From Dipteris shenzhenensis (lineage: Eukaryota > Polypodiophyta > Polypodiopsida > Gleicheniales), in assembly GCA_047967505.1 (NCBI GenBank), contig CM106541.1: 64,000 bases of DNA, one strand, 5' to 3'. The translations under genes and the position numbers were made by a program. Below the pieces are notes generated by a model. It was not told the origin of the DNA and searched no databases. It saw only the letters and a list, made by a program, of their open reading frames with translations. Positions 12,200 to 22,421 of the stretch are shown one piece after another. Each line of letters starts with the position of its first letter. Within the stretch, counting starts at the first letter, position 1.

Positions 12200-12304
12200 A
12201 CAGAGGGAGGGAGGGAGGGGGGGTGAGAGAGTTATATGCACTCGCATGCACGGGCACACACACACACACATAGAGGGAGGGAGGGAGGGAGTGAGGGAGC
12301 AAGT

Positions 12305-12380
<76 letters not shown>

Positions 12381-12388
12381 GAGAGGCT
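12150..12388. repeat. (GA)n microsatellite pair with GGGA minisatellite
   Basis: GA repeats at 12150-12196 and 12308-12388 flank two blocks of AGAGGGAGGGAGGGAGG and a CA run. The right edge abuts a copia remnant without spacer. Confidence 0.95.
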
Positions 12389-12800
12389 TATTGGTGATGA
12401 TTGGGAAAGTTGCTTAGATGATAGAAGATCTACTTTGGATATTGCTTCACCACTAGATTTGGCTTCATATTGTGGAGCAGTAAGAGACAATGCAATATTG
12501 CTTTATCCTATATAGAATCCAAATACATAGCATCAACTAATGTAGCCCATGTGGCTATTTTGTTTAGAAGGATCTTAAATGATATTGGTCTTATTAAAAT
12601 AGGTATCTAGTATTTCACACTTAAGCAAAGCACATTGAGGTGCAACATGGTTGTAGGCAACGTATCTAGGGTTTGACAAAAGATCAGGTGGTTGACATGT
12701 GATCGGACCTCTTACCAAGATCAAGCAAGAGATGTTAAGAGCATGCTCCCCCGCATCTCTATAGTTAAGGCTAGCTGTATGATGGGCTCATTGTTCATCT
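12387..12800 (+). pseudogene. Ty1/copia RNase H C-terminal fragment
   Basis: Two frames joined by a frameshift give DDWESCLDDRRST, then GYCF, IALSYIESKYIAST and RRILNDIG. This is the RNase H pattern of copia polyproteins (usually DWAGxxDxRxSTSGYCF ... ALSSTEAEYIA). A KDQVVDM and LTKIKQEML-like tail follows near 12680-12745. No LTR is recognisable. It is an isolated 3' remnant. Confidence 0.7.
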
Positions 12801-12952
12801 TGCACTTCAATTTCTGCATCTCTTTTTTGGTGCATCCATTTTAGGTAGCATTGACATTAATTTATAGCATTTCCATTTTGTATATGCATCCATTTCTACC
12901 TATGTGTGGAGGGAATTGCCGATCTAGCAAGCCTCATGTGTTTATCTCATGA

Positions 12953-13245
12953 CATGCTAAAGATGGATCGTGTATGTACACAATGTCAACTTCAAATCAT
13001 ACGACGTGTTGTGCAACAAATTCTACATGACTACATTCTTGTACCTAATCACAATGTGCCACATTGTGCTCTCAATGAGCTACTAGACATAATTCAGAAC
13101 ATGCGAAAGATGGATCTCATATACAAACAAGGTCAATGTTAGAAAGACAATGTGTTGTGCAACAAACTCTCAATGAATACATTCTTGTATCTAATAATAG
13201 TGTGCCACATTATGCTCTCAGTGGCCTACTCACACATGGACTCAT
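12953..13245. repeat. 147-bp tandem duplication
   Basis: Units 12953-13099 and 13100-13245 share CATGC(T/G)AAAGATGGATC, TGTTGTGCAACAAA, TACATTCTTGTA and GTGCCACATT at constant spacing, with about 20-25% differences. A short open frame across the first unit is not supported by any family. Confidence 0.75.
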
Positions 13246-13989
13246 TTTAACAACGAGCCAAACATTAAACTTGTGATCCTTCAGCTTGAATTGAGATTTG
13301 TTGCATTGAGAAGCTAAATTTTTAAAGAAAATTCATAAGTACTTTATGGTAAGCACTATAATCTTTAGTATGTATACAAAAAGTATAGAAAGCACAAATT
13401 GAAAATACAAAACAAAAAACACTACTAGCCTTTATGCCCCTCTTTTCACTCAATTCCATCCCTTAATAAAATTAAGGATTTTTACCTTTTTTCAAAGCAG
13501 GGGGACAATGAATAAGGAATTTTTCTATGGCCTGGAGAGTAGTTGAGTATTAAAGAATGGAAGTCTTCAATGCCAATTAATAACTACTTTCTAAAATGGA
13601 CAGATTGATTGGAAACAAAGGGGAAAATGGAAGCCTTATAACGGGTTAGGGTAAGCAAAGTAACATTAACCTTACAATTAAAAACTAGTTAGCAATAACC
13701 CCAGAATTTCAACCAATTAAAAACTTGTTAGCACTAACCCCACAATTTCAAACAAATGGTAAAACTAATATGGCCCTGCCTGTAATGAAGCTTTTAATGA
13801 AAGGAAGAGTAGATGGATAGCAAGAAGACTAAGCTAACTTTTCAATTTAAATTTATTAAAAACCATTAATGACATCCTTAACAATTTAAAGGCTTTTAAA
13901 ACTCTAATGGACTCCTTAACAAAGTGAGCTAGACCAATACAAATGAAGAACATGGAAGGCCCTTTGGATCAAACTGTCAAAGCGACTAA
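13246..13989. other. intergenic, contains a 39-bp tandem pair
   Basis: AT-rich, no gene seen. The only structure is a two-copy direct repeat at 13676-13714 and 13715-13753 (AATTAAAAACT...TTCAA). Confidence 0.5.
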
Positions 13990-14278
13990 TGTTGGTAAAC
14001 TGAAAAGAAAGCATGGAGTGAACACAAACTAGGAATTCTTGCTTATAGAATGAAGAAAGATGAGATCCTTAAGTAGGCACCTCTTACATGATCACTGACA
14101 TCACTGATGACTTTAGAGCTCCAGAATCATCTCCTCAATCTGCTCCTAGATTCTCTCAATCATCCTATGTGGCTTCTACCACCACCTAACTATGCTTATG
14201 GGCACCTAACTATGCCTCTAGCACACACACATAGAAACCAAGGTGTGCCTGAGGCATACACCTTGAGATATCCCAACA
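13990..14278 (-). repeat. 3' LTR of the gag-only element
   Basis: 289 bp, same length as its partner. Begins TGTTGGTAAAC and ends GATATCCCAACA on the plus strand; the element reads on the minus strand, so this is the downstream LTR. Confidence 0.9.
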
Positions 14279-14291
14279 AACCCCCCCTCAA
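14279..14291 (-). promoter_or_regulatory. polypurine tract of the gag-only element
   Basis: Reading leftward the sequence is TTGAGGGGGGGTT directly before the LTR start TGTTGGG. This is the expected position of the plus-strand primer. Confidence 0.8.
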
Positions 14292-14417
14292 GGGAATGCC
14301 TCAGGCTATGTCAAGGATACATCTAGCAGAAGGTGTCACATGCCATCTCATGGTGGTCATGGATCTATCAATGGCTAGGATCTTAAGCTAGCAAGGGTTC
14401 CCATGGGTGTAAGGTAA

Positions 14418-14511
14418 ACAAAAGGGATACAAAAGATCTTCCAATAGTTATCTCCCCTGCATGTACAAAAGGGATACAAAAGATCTTCCAATAGTTATCT
14501 CCCCTGCATGT
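14418..14511. repeat. 47-bp perfect tandem duplication
   Basis: Units 14418-14464 and 14465-14511 are identical by eye (ACAAAAGGGATAC...GCATGT). They lie in the non-coding 3' part of the gag-only element, so they arose by a recent local duplication. Confidence 0.9.
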
Positions 14512-14699
14512 ACATGCACACAATGTTTGCAGGAGGTACCATGGAGAAAACACATACACATGGCCTACATCATATGGTGACCAGAGGTGTTTACAAAACA
14601 CACAAAACACAATAGTTTCTTTCATTCATTTTGGAGGACTATCCAGGCTGAGTACCTTGACGCAACAAAAGAGAGATCTGGAGCATACATAGAGATGAT

Positions 14700-15542
14700 T
14701 CAAAAAGCATAATCTTCAAAGGATGCCTCATCTTGTGGTGGCACATCAAGTGAAAGTAGATTGGCATTTTCTGTCTTTGAAGTTGCTTCCTTTTTGGTTC
14801 TACAAAACCTTTCATGATGATTGTTTTTGCCACATTGTTTGCATGGATTGATTTTGAAACAGTCCTTTGAGAGGTGATTTGTCTTCCCACAATGATTGCA
14901 AGGTGAAAACTTGCCCTTCTAGATTTTTATGGCATAGGCTGTGTCATTGCCTTTCTGGAGCTCCATGTGCCTTTCTTCTTCTTGGAGAGCAGAGATAAGA
15001 CCTTCAAGATTAGGATTAGGAAGATTTTTCAAAGTGGTAACAATATGATCATAATCTTCAGGCATACTCTTGACCAACACTGCCATTGCATCATTTGTAG
15101 TGATAGAAGAGTTGATAGAAGCAAGTTGAGTCATAAGACTCCACACGTAATTGACATGGGCAGCCAAAGGAGTGCCACTAACCATCTTCAATTCAAAGAA
15201 AGAAATTTTGAGTGATAATTTTGAGATGTGAGAGCTAGCACCAAAAATAATGTCAAGCTTTTGCCAAGCTTGTGAAGGAGACTCTAAGTCAGAGATGTGA
15301 TGAATATAATCATCTCCTAAAGCAAGAGCAATGATGCCATATGCTTTCTCCTCTCTAGCGGGATCCCTTGCCGAGCATGTCGGAGCTGAGGATTCTCTAG
15401 CATTGGAGGCTGTTGAAGAAGAAGTTGAAGCCAGTTTGACAAGTCCCCAGAGGTTTTCCCCGATCAATGCAAATTTCACCTTCATCTGCCATGTGTGGAA
15501 GCCCTTACCATTGAACTTATCTATATTCAATATGGTAGCCAT
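14700..15542 (-). pseudogene. copia-type Gag with two zinc knuckles, one internal stop
   Basis: The start ATG at 15542 gives MATILNIDKFNGKGFHTWQM, the usual N-terminus of a copia Gag (UBN2/DUF4219-type capsid). The body contains the family motif FFELKM and a MPEDYDHIVTTLKNLP stretch. A TAG at 14921-14919 interrupts the frame after 207 codons. The same frame then continues through two CCHC knuckles, CNHCGKTNHLSKDC and CKQCGKNNHHERFC, to a TGA at 14702-14700, 281 codons in all. The knuckles bind packaged RNA in the family. The amber codon may be a decay mutation; readthrough is possible but unsupported. Confidence 0.8.
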
Positions 15543-16388
15543 GAGAGGGTCTAACCTAGCTATTGGGAAGTGTCTTCTCTCTTACAAGGCTAGAATAACA
15601 ACTGAAAAGCTTCAAAATATAAACATTCAATGTAGCAAAGTCTTGTGACCAAATTTTAATCAATGACGCTTTCACTTATATGCTTCACAGAGGTGGCTAA
15701 ATGAAAGCTTTCCAAGCAAATCCAGGTGTAGCAACTCAAAGCAAAGCTATAGCCATAGTTGTACTGATGCTTTTCAAAACTTCAAAAACTTAGAAATGCT
15801 AAAGTAGCATCTAATGTAGCATCACTTTCACAACTTTGTCAAAACTATCAAAAACAGAGGCCTGAACTTGGAGGGCTTGTATCTTACTCTCTAAAGCAAA
15901 GAAAAAGGGATTTTTTGAAGCAAAAGAAAGCTCTTATACCAGAGAAGATCCACTGAGGAGGAGAGGTGCAATTCTGCGTCAGGTCGCCATAGCTCGCTTC
16001 TTCAAAGTTGACTGGTTTTTCTCTGTTTTCTCCTTGAATATGCAGCCATTGCTGCTCACGTTTTAGCACAAGATAGCCCAAGGATGGAGAAGCTTCCTCT
16101 AAAAGGAATTAGAGAAAGAAGGAGCAAGCGCAGAGAAAACATAGAATAGAGATTCGATGATCTGCGTGAAATGGCGACCAGTAGAGATGAAGATGCTTCA
16201 ATTCCTTGCAGCCAAAGGTTTGCCCCTTTGAGAGGTATCTCTAGCAGGAAGGGCTTGGAGAAAGGCGGAGAACTAAGGGAGAACAGGCTTTAGCAAGATT
16301 TGGGAAGAAAGAGGAGAAATGGTGAAGATGAAGAAGAAGAAGAAGATGATGATGATGTGGCAAAAATGGGCTCAAGGGGGATCAAAGG

Positions 16389-16400
16389 GCTCTGATACCA
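16389..16400 (-). promoter_or_regulatory. primer-binding site (initiator tRNA-Met)
   Basis: Reads TGGTATCAGAGC leftward, immediately inside the 5' LTR that ends at 16401. It matches the 3' end of plant initiator tRNA-Met, typical for copia elements. Confidence 0.9.
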
Positions 16401-16689
16401 TGTTGGTAAACTAAAAAGAAAGCATGGAGTGAACACAAACTCAGAATTCTTGCTTACAGAATGAAGAAAGATGAGGTCCTTAAGTAGGCACCTCTTACAT
16501 GATCACTGACATCACTGATGACCTCTGAGCTCCACAATCATCTCCTCAATCTGCTCCTAGATTCTCTCAATCATCCTATGTGACTTCTACCACCACCTAA
16601 CTATGCTTATGGGCACCTAACTATGCCTCTAGCACACACACATAGAAACCAAGGTGTGCCTGAGGCATACACCTTGAGATATCCCAACA
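16401..16689 (-). repeat. 5' LTR of the gag-only element
   Basis: 289-bp partner of 13990-14278, flanked outside by the ACTAA target duplication at 16690-16694. Confidence 0.9.
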
Positions 16690-16832
16690 ACTAAGGCCCT
16701 GCTTAGTGGCATACTATGATAGTGTTAGTGTTATCCATTTGATTTGCGTCTTCTTCGATCTTGTGGTCTGTGTAATACATGGAAGATGTTAAGTTGAATT
16801 AATAAGGTTGGTGCATGTGTGATGGAATTAAC

Positions 16833-17665
16833 TGTAAGAAAATAATACAACGTCTGTGCTCAATAGATAACAGGATCTCTACGCAAGAGAGAAAACAAGA
16901 TAGTATGGAGAATCAAAATTTTGATTACTCTAGAACGGATACAATAGATGGTGCTGCCTCCCAACCATGCGCTCCTGTGAAAGAAGCTTTGATGGCATGC
17001 CAGAAACAGTAGAAGACGGAGGCTGAATGCTAAGGAATCAAGGTTGTTGTAGCCAGTGATGAAATGGGCTTCATGGGCTTGCTCTTATATAGCCACCAGT
17101 CATAGTCGGTTAGACCCAATTGGGAGACCAACCTAGTTGGCCCAAAACAACCGACCCCAAAATAGGCCACCGACCACATGTTAGAACTGTGGCACAGAAT
17201 AGAGCAACTAACATATGGTCTTCGTTTGACCGACCTAGTTTGCCCAAAACGGTTGACTGGGGGTCGGTCCTGAAATAGGCCATCGACCATACAATAGAAC
17301 CGGTGCGCAAAACAGAGGAACTAGCCTACAGTCCTCGTTTAGCCCAAAGCCATTCAGGATCATCTGAGGCTCCAAACGATCCCCGCAACCCGAGAGTGGG
17401 CTGCCTCGAGAAATGCTCCATCTACCCTCAGTGCGGTCAGTCAAGGGATGCCTTCTCGCACTTGTATGTAGCCTAGTTGGCAGTATGCCAACTCTATCTG
17501 AAGCCGTCCAGCCATCAGGCCACACATGGCCCCCATCTAGTGTCCAAACCAGGACCTACCAGATAGCCGAGCTACTCAAATGCCTTCTCCTCATATGGGG
17601 GGCTTACAAGTAGAGTTATCTAGTTCTTGCGTAGTTACACGAGAGTGGAGCATTGATATCTAACA
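16833..17665 (-). repeat. copia family-A LTR (3' LTR of a leftward element), with internal duplication
   Basis: 833 bp, reading leftward from TGTTAGATATC to TTTCTTACA. A TATATAAG-like TATA box lies near 17093. It is longer than the other family-A LTRs here (673 and 694 bp), mainly because a unit of about 102-115 bp beginning GACC(A/G)ACCTAGTT is present twice (17126-17227 and 17228-17342). A polypurine tract (AGGGGGGG, 17666-17673) precedes it. The outer flank TTAAC does not match the flank of the candidate partner LTR at 31117. Confidence 0.85.
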
Positions 17666-17689
17666 CCCCCCCTAAATGTCCACCCGCCG

Positions 17690-18737
17690 CAAGTGAACTT
17701 ACTTTTTCGGCCCAATGCCAAGTCGATGAAGATGCCTCTCCAGTAGGTCTCTTCCAAGAGCCTTCGTGAAGATGTCCACAGCATTCTCTATAGTCAGAGA
17801 GTACACCAAGTCGACCTCTCCATCCATGATCAGCTCGCATACAAAGTGATATTGAATCTCAATGTGTTTTGTGCGACCGTGGAACACCAGGTTCTTTGCA
17901 ATCGCCATGCAACTCTGATTGTCACATGATAACTGCACATGATAACTATGTAGGCTTGTTCTGCACTGCACCCATGTCCCCTAAAATCCTCCTCAACCAC
18001 ACTGCCTCGCAAGAAGCAAAGCATGCAGATTTGTACTCGGCCTCGGTAGAAGAAAGAGCAACTGTGGGTTGCTTCTTGCTGACCCATGACACAACTCTAG
18101 ATCCAAATGAGAAACAGTACCCTGTCACTGATCTCCTGCTATCCATGTCTCTTGCCCAATCCGAGTCACAGAATCCGATCAAGATGTTGCCCTTGGTATA
18201 GGTGATGCTTTGATGTATTTCAGCACCCACATCCCTGCCCTCCAATGGTTCTCCCGGGGCTTATTGGAAAACCTGCTTAGTACACCAGTCGCAAAGCTGA
18301 TGTTCGGCCGTGTGTTGCATAGGTAGATCAAGCTGCCCACAAGCCTTCTGTACTTTGCTTCATCCACAAGTGGTGATGAATCCTCGTTTGAGAGCTTTGC
18401 GTCAACCTCCATAGGGGTACCAACTGTTTTGCACTCAGCCATGCCAAATGCTTTCAGTATCTCTCCAGCATATTTTGGCTGTGAAATGAAGATCTGTTTC
18501 GGCTCCTGCCAAACTTCAATCCCCAAACAAAAATGCATCAGTCCGAGGTCTATCATTTCAAACTCTCTTCCTAGCAAATGCTTCATCTGTGAGATCTTCT
18601 CTTCATGGTTCCCTGTTATGACAAGGTCGTCCACATAAAGGACCACGATCATACACCTGCCTCCTTCTCTGAAGATATACAAATTTACATCAGATGGGCT
18701 CCTCCTGAACCCGTTTTGCAGAAAGTAGGCATCAATT
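17690..18737 (-). pseudogene. copia family-A pol remnant: end of reverse transcriptase and RNase H
   Basis: Reading leftward: FREGGRCMIVVLYVDDLVIT (RT active site YVDD near 18645), KYAGEILKAFGMAECKTVGT, KYRRLVGSLIYLCNTRPNIS (RT/RNase H linker), then in shifted frames CDSDWARDMDSRRSVTGYCF and VALSSTEAEY (RNase H), and TKHIEIQYHFV near 17870. It ends GIGPKK with TAA near 17699. Frameshifts lie near 18240 and 17960. The upstream part is cut at 18737 by a family-B LTR in the codons for the DAYF region of RT. Confidence 0.85.
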
Positions 18738-18908
18738 TGAGAGTGCTCTCAACACAAGCAAGAACAGAAGAGGGAGAGAGAGAAATAGAGAGCCACTCAA
18801 GTTTTGGTGGGTGCAGAACCACCCTAATCTTCTTTTTCATTCATTTATATATGTGTTTGAGTATTGTACATAACTGGGGTAAAGGCACAGTGACCTTTAA
18901 CCCCCACA
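18738..18908 (-). repeat. 3' LTR of family-B copy 1
   Basis: 171 bp. Plus-strand ends are TGAGAGTGCTCTCA and CCCCCACA. The first 14 bases are themselves a near-palindrome. The polypurine tract AAGTGGGAGG lies next to it (18910-18919 region). Confidence 0.85.
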
Positions 18909-18959
18909 ACCTCCCACTTAAAGGACTGTGCATTTATGGGAGAATAACCAGTGAGCATA

Positions 18960-20630
18960 CTATCCAATGCCCATCAATACACGACAATACTCAAACCGCT
19001 GACTAGGTAGACTCTTCATCAGCATATCTATAGGGTTATCATCTGTATGAGCCTTGACAAGCTCTATGCACTTGTCCTCAAGTACCTCCCTAATGAAATG
19101 GTACCTGACCTCAATGTGTTTGGTCTTTGCATGAAAGACCGGATTCTGTGCTAGCTGAATAGCACTCATGGAATCACTATGCAATGTCGGTACACCTGTA
19201 TGAATCCCCAAATCTCCCAATAGCCGATCAAGCCATATAGCCTCCTTGCAACCCTCTATGGCTGCAACATACTCAACCTCTGTGGTAGACAAAGCAACGC
19301 ACTTCTGTGTGCGAGACATACACGACACTGCACCACCTACAAAGGTGAACACATAACCAGAAGTGGATCTCCTACAATCCACATGCCTGCATAGTCTGAA
19401 TCTGTGTATCCAAGTACACGCATGTCTCCTCTACCAAAGCAGATGCACGTCTCCTTGGTACCCTGCATGTACCTCATGATGCACTTAACTACCTCCCAAT
19501 GCCTCTTTCCTAGATTAGCCATACACTGGCTAACAACTCCCACTGCAAATGCAATGTCTGGTCTAGTAGCTATCATAGCATACATAAGACTCCCAACTAC
19601 TGATGCATAAGGAACCTTGGCCATCATGGCTCTTTCCTCATCTGATTTGGGACTATCTGTATGAATCAGTTTCACATATGGAGGCAATGGATTACTCACT
19701 GCCTTCCCCCCCTCCATATTGAAACGCTGCAATAGTTTTGTAACATACTCTTTTTGTGAAAGCCAAAGGAGTTTCCTACTCCGATCACGCGTGGTGCGCA
19801 TACCAAGAATATGACCTACAAGTCCCAAATCCTTCATATCAAAGGCCTCATGCAACTTGGCCTTTAATGCATCTAGCTCATAAGTATTCTTGCTAGCCAA
19901 TAGCATATCATCCACATATAGTGCCAAGATTATCAGGCTATTATCCTTAGCCCTTGTAGTGTAGAGGTAGTGATCAATTTCACTCCTTCTAAAACCCTGG
20001 GACTGAATGAAAGCATCAAACTTCTGATACCATTCTCTAGGTGCTTGCTTAAGACCATAGAGACTCTTCTTCAGCTTGCAAACTAAATGCTCTTTGCCCT
20101 TTTCTTCAAAGGCCTTTGGCTGCACCATGTAAATTTCCTCATGCAAATCCCCATGCAAGAAAGCTATCTTGACATCCATCTGCATAAGCTCCATATCCTC
20201 TAATGCCACTAGTCCAAGCATGCATCTAAGTGTGGTTAGCTTCACAACCAGAGAGAATATCTCATCAAAGTCCACACCCTTCTCTCGCTTGAACCCTTTA
20301 GCAACCAAATGGGCCTTGTACCTAGGCACGTCATCACCTGTGACCTTCATTTTGTAGACCCATTTACATGGCAATGCTTTCTTTCCATGTGGCAAAGAAA
20401 CCAAGTCCCAAGTCTTATTCTTCATTAGTGAACTCATCTCTAATTGCATAGCATACTCCCACTTGCGTTGATCCTCATGCATCATAGCCTCTCTGTAGCA
20501 AGAAGGCTCCTTGCAATCAGTAAGCATCACATAGTCTACCCCTGGAACAAACCTATCAGGTGGTCTAGACACTCTAGATGATCTTCTCAAGGGTATTTCA
20601 GCTTGCTGTCCCATGGGGGTTTCCATTTTC
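18960..20630 (-). pseudogene. copia family-B reverse transcriptase and RNase H, one frameshift
   Basis: A 441-codon open stretch from about 20662 encodes the integrase-RT linker (SRVSRPPDRFVPGVDYVMLT), RT motifs ([71 protein letters not shown]) and the RH linker (TRPDIAFAVGVVSQ). A one-base deletion near 19385 (CATGCCTGC here, CATGCCCTGC in copy 2) shifts the frame inside RNase H; the rest (STSGYVFTFVGGAVS, ALSTTEVEYVAA, TKHIEVRYHF) continues to a TGA near 18960. Catalytic YVDD is intact. The first codons of the 441-codon frame lie in the inserted DNA element and are not part of the protein. Confidence 0.9.
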
Positions 20631-21731
20631 CGAGCAAAAACCCCCGAGCGATGAGCGGACAAAAGGTGGGAGGGGTCAAAATATATAGGCTCAAGTCATT
20701 TTTGGGGGGCAGAAAATTCCAAATTATTTCAAGGAATATGTAAGTAGATATGAAACATTGATAATAGATATAGATATAAATATACCTTTATATAATATAC
20801 ATATATAATGTGCAAGTGGTGACTTATTTTATGACTTTCAAAAATCCTTTCTTTTCCTTTCACCATTGCCTAGATCATGAAATTATGAGCAAATATCCTC
20901 TTTACAGTTCCTTGGGATGACCTAAGAAAAATAAATAGTACCTTTTTAATATACCCTCTAAGTGTATTTTGCCAGAGAAATATGGTTTGGAGAGCTTGCC
21001 CCAAACCTATTCCGCCGGCGAAATACCTTTGGAGAGCCTACGCAGAAGGGGTCATAACTTTTGCTCCTTAGCTTAGATTGAGGAGCTGTAAAAAGGAAAA
21101 ATGTTCAAAATTTAATGATCTATGCAATGGAAGCCTTGATATTATACTTTTTATAGTCATAAAAGAGAAAAATTAAAAATTTCAAGATGTATATGAGAGT
21201 TACAACTTCTCCCTAATTCATATTATGGTAGGAAGGAGTTCAGTAGAGACCACATTTCCTTAAAAGTACTTAGGTTTAGAGAATCGAGAATATTTTTAAG
21301 ATCCCTACCTTGCCTTCCCATATTTGATAATGTATTAGAGATTAATTTATGATCGATTATAATGGCTTCAAGTATGAGGTTTCTAATATCTTTTTCCTAC
21401 TCATCCAAGAAATATGGTATACATTGTTATATGAGAGCTTCAAATATGGGATTGCTAAAGATTAGGGAAAGTCTTTTAAATTGATTGAATTACCATAATA
21501 CTCAAAAGACAATATGGTAGAAAGGCATTTATAGGAGTTTTTAAAGTGTTCACTATTTGTTCATATACAGATGATGTTCTCTAAAATGAGGGTTATAATG
21601 AAAAATAAGTAAGTATATGGTTCCATAAATGAGAAATTAAGAAAGAATTGTATATTCCTTTGAGAAATATACAAGCATGGTTGGTGTCAAAAACTATCGC
21701 TCGGACTTTTCTGCTCGTAGGTTTTTGCTCG
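20631..21731. mobile_element. non-autonomous DNA transposon with terminal inverted repeats
   Basis: This 1,101-bp AT-rich segment interrupts the family-B polyprotein between integrase and RT. Its ends are inverted repeats: CGAGCAAAAACC at 20631-20642 and GGTTTTTGCTCG at 21720-21731, with a further CGAGC block two bases inward and a second CGAGCGAT module subterminally at both ends. It contains no gene. I see no clear target duplication (outer flanks CCATTTTC and AAACTATG), so the superfamily is undetermined. Confidence 0.7.
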
Positions 21732-22205
21732 AAACTATGCACATCCCTATCCCACCTGCATATCAGCCACATTTTGCTCATCATTTCCACCAATAGATGA
21801 TCCATCATCGACCCTTGATTGTATACCTGTGGGAGTACTTGGTGGTACCATTTCTTGCACATTTGGTGCATGGACAACTGTCTATCAACATATGCACGTG
21901 GATTCACATCCTGGAAAGTGATTCTCCTCATTTCCACATCCCTCATGGGTGCCTTATGCATCTTCTTCTCGTTGAAGACTACATCATGGCTGCGTATGAT
22001 CTTCTTTGCTTCTGAATCCCAGAGATGATAGCCCATCTCTCCACTTTCACCATAACCTAGAAAGATGCATTTCCTAGACTTAGGTTCTAGCTTCTTTCGA
22101 AGCTCTTTTAACACATGTGCATATGCCTCACACCCAAATATATGCAAATGAGAGTAAGAGGGCTTCTTGCCACTCCATGCCTCTTCAGGAATACCACCAT
22201 CCAAA
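21732..22205 (-). pseudogene. copia family-B integrase C-terminal region
   Basis: Reads leftward IPEEAWSGKKPSYSHLHIFG, KLEPKSRKCIFLGYGESGEM and HDVVFNEKKMHKAP, the conserved post-catalytic integrase/GKPS-FLGY region of copia polyproteins. It is separated from its RT part by the DNA transposon at 20631-21731 and cut upstream by the copy-2 LTR. Confidence 0.9.
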
Positions 22206-22376
22206 TGAGAGTGCTCTCAATGGAAGCAAGAACGGAAGAGGGAGAGAGAGAAACAGAGAGCCACACAAGTTTTGGTGGGTGTAGAACCACCCTAATCTTC
22301 TTTTTCATTCATTTATATATGTGTTTGAGTATTGTACATAACTGGGGTAAAGGCACAGTGACCTTTAACCCCCACA
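22206..22376 (-). repeat. 3' LTR of family-B copy 2
   Basis: 171 bp, same ends and length as 18738-18908, with only a handful of substitutions between them. Confidence 0.85.
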
Positions 22377-22421
22377 ACCTCCCGACAATGTGCCTTTAAG
22401 GGAGAACAACTAGTGAGAATA

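Larger units (their letters stand above)
13990..16689 (-). mobile_element. complete gag-only copia-type LTR element (TR-GAG class)
   Basis: The element is 2,700 bp, bounded by two 289-bp LTRs that begin TGTTGG and end CAACA in their own orientation. It is flanked by perfect 5-bp target duplications, ACTAA at 13985-13989 and 16690-16694. It has a primer-binding site next to the right LTR, a polypurine tract next to the left LTR and a gag gene, but no protease, integrase or reverse transcriptase. The LTRs differ at about 10 of 289 positions (about 3.5%), so the insertion is not recent. It would need pol enzymes from an autonomous copia relative. Structure follows the described TR-GAG non-autonomous type. 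Confidence 0.9.
18738..22205 (-). mobile_element. copia family-B element, copy 1 (5' part lost, itself interrupted)
   Basis: A leftward element with a 171-bp 3' LTR, a pol region from 18960 to 22205 and a 1.1-kb DNA-transposon insertion at 20631-21731. It inserted into the family-A RT remnant; the outer 5-mer is CAATT (18733-18737). Its own upstream integrase region is cut at 22205 by a second family-B LTR after the 5-mer CCAAA. The 5' LTR and gag are absent from the window. Confidence 0.8.

Noticed and set aside
12953-13245. CRISPR-like repeat array
   Set aside because: Only two long degenerate copies without spacer architecture, and the genome is eukaryotic. None of the tandem repeats in this window has CRISPR form.
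16690-16832. Continuation of the Helentron endonuclease on the far side of the copia stack
   Set aside because: The minus-strand translation has a weak resemblance to an endonuclease C-terminus in one frame, but with stops and no GLSDH-like motif. Not enough to claim.
20631-20662. Methionine start of the 441-codon family-B frame inside the DNA transposon end
   Set aside because: Those first codons translate the transposon terminus read through by chance. The genuine polyprotein continues from the integrase segment beyond the insertion.
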